From Actinomycetota bacterium (GTDB taxonomy: Bacteria; Actinomycetota; Coriobacteriia; Anaerosomatales; JAHIQC01), in NCBI GenBank assembly GCA_018902765.1, contig JAHIQC010000357.1, positions 1-9,196 on the forward strand: a DNA stretch of 9,196 nucleotides, written 5' to 3'. The translations under genes and the position numbers were made by a program. Position 1 is the first letter of the stretch. The number at the start of each line of letters is the position of its first letter. This document shows, one piece after another, positions 5,325 to 9,196 of the stretch. The notes under the pieces are model-generated. The model was not told the origin of the DNA. It ran no database searches and saw nothing but the letters and a program-made list of their open reading frames with translations.

Positions 5325-8300
5325 GTGAAGTTCAAGCTCGCGGTCCTTGTCGCCATCGTCGCGTTGGCCATGACGCCCGCGGTGGCATTCGCCAATTCCC
5401 CAGGTCCGCTCCTTTCAAAGGCCGCTGCCGAGGACCCTGCTCTGGCGGCTCGTCTAGCCGAGTTGGAGTCCGACGCCCAGGCGCTTGGAGTCGACTCAGT
5501 ATCCGACACGCAGTTCAGGGTGCTTCCGGACAAGAGCGGCGTTCCTCAGCTCATGGTGACCCCGCAGGCCACGACGACCGGCGAGCTGCGCACCCTGGCG
5601 ATACTCGTCGACTTTTCGGATCATCCCAATCAAGTAGCGGGCACGTTCTTTGACGACATGTTGTTCGCGGACCTCTTCGGTCCGGCGAGTCTGCGTGGGT
5701 ACTACCGCGAAGTGAGTTATGGCACCGCCTCGACCCGGGGGCTCATCGACATCGTGACCGTCAATTCCCCATCGAGCCTCGGGTGGACCCGTCTGCCGCA
5801 GTCGCTCGCGTACTATGCGGGCACGGAATACGGACGCGGCACCTATCCGAACAACTCGCAGAAGATGGTCGAAGACGCCATCACTCTTGTGAACTCGCGC
5901 GTCGATTTCAGCCAGTACGACAACGATGACGATGGTTATGTCGACAACGTGATGGTCATCCACGCCGGCGAAGGCGCCGAGTACAACGGCCCGATCGCCA
6001 ATCACATCTGGTCGCATGCATGGGCGACCCGCACGCCGATCCTGTGCGACGGCGTATACGTATGGCAGTACTCTACAGAGCCCGAGTACTGGGCCACTCC
6101 CGGAGACATGAGACCGGGCGTCTATGCACACGAACTCGGGCACACGCTGGGACTGCCGGACCTCTATGACCGCGACGGCACCAGCTCAGGTATCGGTGAG
6201 TGGAGCCTCATGGCTTCCGGGAGTTGGAACGGGATCCATGCGTACGGCGACAGCCCTGCGCGGATGGACGCATGGTCCTCGGCAAGGCTGGGTTGGCTGC
6301 AACCGCAGATTGCCACCGGCGACGCGGTGTCGCGAAGTCTGCCGGTGGTGGGCTCCTCGCGCGCGGCGAGCGCTTGGAAGGTGTATCCGAACAGGGCTTC
6401 AAGCGGATCTGAGTACTGGATGTTCGAGAACCGTCAAAAGACAGGCACCGACTCGGACATTCCCGGCAGCGGGATCCTCGTGTGGCATGTCGATGAAGCG
6501 ATGCTGGGCACTCAGAACGACAACGAGGCCCACAAGCTTGTGGACCTGGAAGAAGCCGCGGGGACCCAGAGCATGGACAGCAAGACGGATCGCGGAACAG
6601 CGGCCGATCCGTATCCCGGCACGACGAACAACCGCGCATTCCGGGCGTCGAGCGTGCCGAACTCCAACAGGTACTCGGGGGCCGCTTCGCTTGTCGTGAT
6701 GGATAGCGTCAGCGACAACAGCGCGAACATGAGCGCCAGGATCGGCATGCTCGCCGACACGATGTCTCTCAATGCCGGAGCGGTCTACACGAACTCCACC
6801 TCGGTCACGGCCGCGTCGTCTGTGCCGGGTGCCTCCACGATGCGCATCGATGCTGGTTCGGGCTTCGGTTCTTGGGTCGGCTATGCAAGCTCGTACGGTG
6901 TTGTGCTGCCGGCTGGAGACGGTTCTAAGACGGTGACGGTCGAGTATCGGGACTCCTACTTGTCGACGATCGCCTCTTTGAGCGACAGCATCACTTTGGA
7001 CACCACGGGTCCGCCCGTGCTCGCACTCGCCTCGCCGTCACATTCGAGCGAGGCGACGTGGTACTCGAACAGCACGGCGACCATCAACTGGTCGAGTTCG
7101 GATGCGGGTAGCGGGGTTTCCGGCTACTCATATGTGCTGGACACGAACACCTCGACCACGCCGGACTCGGTGCAGGATTCCACCACGAGCTCCTTGACCT
7201 CCTCGTCACTGGGCGATGGCACGCGGTACTTCCATGTGCGGGTGTGCGACAACGCCGGCAACTGGGGTCCTGCCTCACATCGCATGATTCGGGTGGATAC
7301 GACGCCGCCTGTCACCACGACCTCGATTAGGTCCGAGAAGTACGAGTTCACGGCCACAGTGAACCTGTTCGCCACGGATGCTTCGTCGTTGGTTGCCAGC
7401 ACCACGTACACGCTGGACGGTGGATCCGAGCTCGCCTACACCGGAGCCTTCGATGTGACTGCCATGGGAACTCACACGCTGAGTTATTGCTCGCGTGACA
7501 ATGCGGGCAACGTCGAGACCGCGGAACAGGTGATCTTCTCGATCGTGGAGGACGATTCGGTCAGCATTCTGTCGGTCGATGGGCCCGATCGTTTCGCGAC
7601 TGCGGTCGCGAGTTCTCAGCTTGGGTTCGCTTCGGCGGACACGGTCCTCATCGCCACTGGCCGCAACTGGCCGGATGCTTTGGGTGCCTCCTCTCTTGCG
7701 GGTGCCCTCAACTCACCGATCCTACTGGTGGAGAAATCACTCATCCCGTCTGCTGTGACCACTGAGATCCAGCGACTCGGGGCAACTAAGGCCATCATCG
7801 TCGGGGGCACCGGAGCGGTCGATGACGACGTGAAGAACCGTCTGCTCTCGACGGGTGCGGTAAAGAGCGTGCGCAGGATCGCGGGCGCAGATCGCTACGA
7901 CACGGCCCGCAAGGTCGCTGCCGAGACCATCACTGCGGTCGGTCCGACCTATGACGGCACGCTGTTCGTGGCCACCGGGCAGAACTTCGCCGATGCGCTC
8001 GCCGCGTCCCCGGCCGCTGCTGCGAATGGGTGGCCCACCCTGCTCGTTCCCTCGAACGCGGATGTTCCGGCGGCGACTTTGGACTTCGCGACCCTGCATG
8101 GGCAGCGCGTCGTGATCCTCGGCGGGACCGGCGCCGTCTCGTACGGAGCCTGGACGGATCTGTGGGAGGTGTTCGGCACCTCTGGCGTCACCCGTATCGG
8201 TGGCACAGACCGCTTCGACACCGCCGTCAAAGTCGCGGATTGGTCCGTGGTCAATGCGGGACTGTCGTATGCATCTCCCGCCATCGCCACCGGCCGTTCG

Positions 8301-8504
8301 CCCTACGACGCGCTTGCGGGCGGCGTCGTGCAGGGTACCGGAGGCTCGGTGCTCCTTCTGACTGAGAGTGCGACGTTGCCGGCGCAGACCGCATCGGCGC
8401 TTGCGCGAAATCGCGCGATGATCTCGCAGGTCAGGTTCCTCGGCGGGCTTGGTGCGCTGAGTCAGGCGGTCCGCGATGACGTGGGTGCGCTCCTGACGCC
8501 GTAG
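5325..8504 (+). CDS. Secreted, wall-anchored M6-family metalloprotease with CWB2 repeats
   Basis: Predicted zinc endopeptidase of the immune inhibitor A type, 1059 residues, exported and held on the cell wall. The start is GTG5325: TTTGGAG (5313-5319) lies five bases upstream, whereas GTG5319 would overlap that site. Residues 1-23 form a signal peptide with cleavage after AFA. About 24-85 may be a short propeptide. The catalytic domain spans about 86-470, with a calcium-type loop YDNDDDGYVDN (198-208), zinc motif HELGHTLGLPD (His269, Glu270, His273, probable third ligand Asp279) and SLMASG with the likely Met-turn Met296. Then come a Ser/Thr-rich Ig-like module (about 477-562, ending in ITLDTTGPP) and two DNAGN-type Ig-like modules (about 563-660 and 661-742) with single cysteines Cys641 and Cys722. 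Three CWB2 repeats fill the C-terminus; in Clostridioides difficile such triplets bind a wall polymer non-covalently. Substrates are unknown. It seems intact and monocistronic. Confidence 0.93.
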   Translation: MKFKLAVLVAIVALAMTPAVAFANSPGPLLSKAAAEDPALAARLAELESDAQALGVDSVSDTQFRVLPDKSGVPQLMVTPQATTTGELRTLAILVDFSDHPNQVAGTFFDDMLFADLFGPASLRGYYREVSYGTASTRGLIDIVTVNSPSSLGWTRLPQSLAYYAGTEYGRGTYPNNSQKMVEDAITLVNSRVDFSQYDNDDDGYVDNVMVIHAGEGAEYNGPIANHIWSHAWATRTPILCDGVYVWQYSTEPEYWATPGDMRPGVYAHELGHTLGLPDLYDRDGTSSGIGEWSLMASGSWNGIHAYGDSPARMDAWSSARLGWLQPQIATGDAVSRSLPVVGSSRAASAWKVYPNRASSGSEYWMFENRQKTGTDSDIPGSGILVWHVDEAMLGTQNDNEAHKLVDLEEAAGTQSMDSKTDRGTAADPYPGTTNNRAFRASSVPNSNRYSGAASLVVMDSVSDNSANMSARIGMLADTMSLNAGAVYTNSTSVTAASSVPGASTMRIDAGSGFGSWVGYASSYGVVLPAGDGSKTVTVEYRDSYLSTIASLSDSITLDTTGPPVLALASPSHSSEATWYSNSTATINWSSSDAGSGVSGYSYVLDTNTSTTPDSVQDSTTSSLTSSSLGDGTRYFHVRVCDNAGNWGPASHRMIRVDTTPPVTTTSIRSEKYEFTATVNLFATDASSLVASTTYTLDGGSELAYTGAFDVTAMGTHTLSYCSRDNAGNVETAEQVIFSIVEDDSVSILSVDGPDRFATAVASSQLGFASADTVLIATGRNWPDALGASSLAGALNSPILLVEKSLIPSAVTTEIQRLGATKAIIVGGTGAVDDDVKNRLLSTGAVKSVRRIAGADRYDTARKVAAETITAVGPTYDGTLFVATGQNFADALAASPAAAANGWPTLLVPSNADVPAATLDFATLHGQRVVILGGTGAVSYGAWTDLWEVFGTSGVTRIGGTDRFDTAVKVADWSVVNAGLSYASPAIATGRSPYDALAGGVVQGTGGSVLLLTESATLPAQTASALARNRAMISQVRFLGGLGALSQAVRDDVGALLTP
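7578..8501 (+). repeat. Three tandem CWB2 (cell-wall-binding type 2) repeats in the protease
   Basis: Protein-level repeats begin near residues 752 (GPDRFATA), 851 (GADRYDTA) and 957 (GTDRFDTA), each about 100 residues. Each has a middle ATGxxxxDAL element and a late GGxGA(V/L) element (VGGTGAV, LGGTGAV, LGGLGAL). Three copies is the usual number in functional wall anchors of this family. The third copy is the most divergent: it has ATGRSPYDAL, and Leu in GGLGAL where the others have Thr. Confidence 0.9.
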
Positions 8505-8511
8505 ACTCACC

Positions 8512-8541
8512 CTGTAATCGAGGCTCGCTATGACCTACAAT
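8512..8541 (+). promoter_or_regulatory. Probable promoter for purC
   Basis: A good -10 box TACAAT lies at 8536-8541, with a weak -35 CTGTAA at 8512-8517 (18-bp spacer). This would give a start near 8548 and a leader of about 87 bases. The leader holds CCCGCCGCC twice (8552-8560 and 8598-8606). It has no purine-riboswitch features that I recognise. Confidence 0.45.
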
Positions 8542-8634
8542 GGCCGCGTACCCCGCCGCCCTCGTAGCATCTCGTCGCCCTTTGGGTAGCGGCCCGACCC
8601 GCCGCCAAGGCAAGTCCCGAAAGGAGCGACTGCC

Positions 8635-9196
8635 GTGATGCAGCCGCAGGGCCTCAGTCCCGATTCTCAAGGCAAGGTTCGAGACCTGTACGACCTGGGT
8701 GACGCGCTTCTGCTCGTGGCCTCGGATCGCATCAGCGCGTTCGATATCGTGCTACCTGACACGATCCCGTACAAAGGTCAGCTGCTCACCCGACTCTCGA
8801 TGTTCTGGTTCGAGCTTCTGGGCGACATCGTGGACAATCACCTGCTCTCCACCGATGTGGCGGATCTGCCCGAGCAGTTCAAGCCCCACGCGGATTACCT
8901 GCGCGGACGCTTCATGCTCGTGCGCAAGGCCAAGGTCTTTCCCGTCGAGTGCATCGTGCGCGGCTATCTGGCCGGCAGCGGTTGGAACGAGTACCAGCGC
9001 TCGGGGACCGTCTGCGGCATCGAACTGCCTGCTGGTCTGCAGGAATCGAGCATGTTGCCCGAGCCGATCTTCACCCCGAGCACCAAGGCCGAGATCGGCC
9101 TGCACGACGAGAACATCAGCTTCGAGCGCATGGTCGAGATCATCGGTCTTGAGCATGCCGAGGAGTTGCGCGCCAAGTCGCTGTCCGTCTACACCA
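8635..9196 (+). CDS. purC: SAICAR synthase (purine biosynthesis), 3' end missing
   Basis: Phosphoribosylaminoimidazole-succinocarboxamide synthase joins CAIR and aspartate using ATP to form SAICAR in de novo purine synthesis, in the cytoplasm. The frame stays open to the right edge: 187 residues of a protein usually about 240-300 long. Family signatures are clear: GKVRDLYD (13-20) and SDRISAFD (30-37) in the nucleotide-binding N-terminal part, [21 protein letters not shown] (100-120, first family signature region) and [13 protein letters not shown] (141-153). These resemble the longer, yeast-like form of the enzyme. GTG8635 was chosen because AAGGAG (8621-8626) is eight bases upstream; ATG8638, the next codon, is an equally acceptable protein start with 11-base spacing. 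It is preceded by its own promoter-like -10 and is probably independent of the protease gene. The rest of the pathway is not in the window. Confidence 0.95.
   Translation, partial: MMQPQGLSPDSQGKVRDLYDLGDALLLVASDRISAFDIVLPDTIPYKGQLLTRLSMFWFELLGDIVDNHLLSTDVADLPEQFKPHADYLRGRFMLVRKAKVFPVECIVRGYLAGSGWNEYQRSGTVCGIELPAGLQESSMLPEPIFTPSTKAEIGLHDENISFERMVEIIGLEHAEELRAKSLSVYT

Noticed and set aside
4607..5533. Long minus-strand open frame (308 codons) across the second kinase's end, the mini gene and the protease start
   Set aside because: It runs antisense to three well-supported genes and its translation has no recognisable motif. Long antisense frames are expected in high-GC coding DNA.
1..9196. 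CRISPR array, tRNA, rRNA, insertion sequence or phage genes
   Set aside because: No regularly spaced repeats, tRNA-like cloverleaf ends, transposase motifs or phage proteins were seen on either strand.

Overview
The window is high-GC DNA with densely packed genes, frequent GTG starts and Shine-Dalgarno-type ribosome binding sites. A secreted protein ends in three cell-wall-binding type 2 (CWB2) repeats. This combination fits a Gram-positive, probably actinobacterial host, and environmental Coriobacteriia are my best guess. That placement is inference, because no rRNA or other marker gene is present.

Layout, left to right: (1) The 5' two thirds of an ACR3-type arsenite efflux permease on the minus strand, running off the left edge. 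(2) A divergent control region with a clear TATAAT box. (3) A plus-strand sensory block: a small three-helix membrane protein, a membrane histidine kinase (PAS, HisKA, HATPase) overlapping it by one base, then after a 140-bp control region an OmpR/PhoB-type response regulator and a second, BaeS-like histidine kinase 5 bp further on. (4) A 69-residue two-helix membrane protein rich in histidine, with its own promoter-like region. (5) A large secreted M6-family (immune inhibitor A-like) metalloprotease with Ig-like modules and a three-repeat CWB2 anchor. (6) A 130-bp leader and the 5' part of purC (SAICAR synthase), running off the right edge.

How the genes may work together: the response regulator and second kinase form a normal two-component pair. 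The first kinase has no regulator of its own and may feed into the same regulator. Its membrane part resembles the small protein encoded just upstream, which suggests a two-subunit sensor. The wall-anchored protease downstream could be an output of this sensing, but no sequence evidence ties them together. acr3 and purC look like unrelated flanking genes.

No tRNA, rRNA, CRISPR array, insertion sequence or attachment site was recognised. No gene-free stretch exceeds 300 bases; the longest are about 140, 130, 124 and 96 bases, and each is described under the sites within it. The most distinctive observations are the paired three-helix modules, the histidine-rich mini membrane protein, and the repeat elements upstream of the response regulator.
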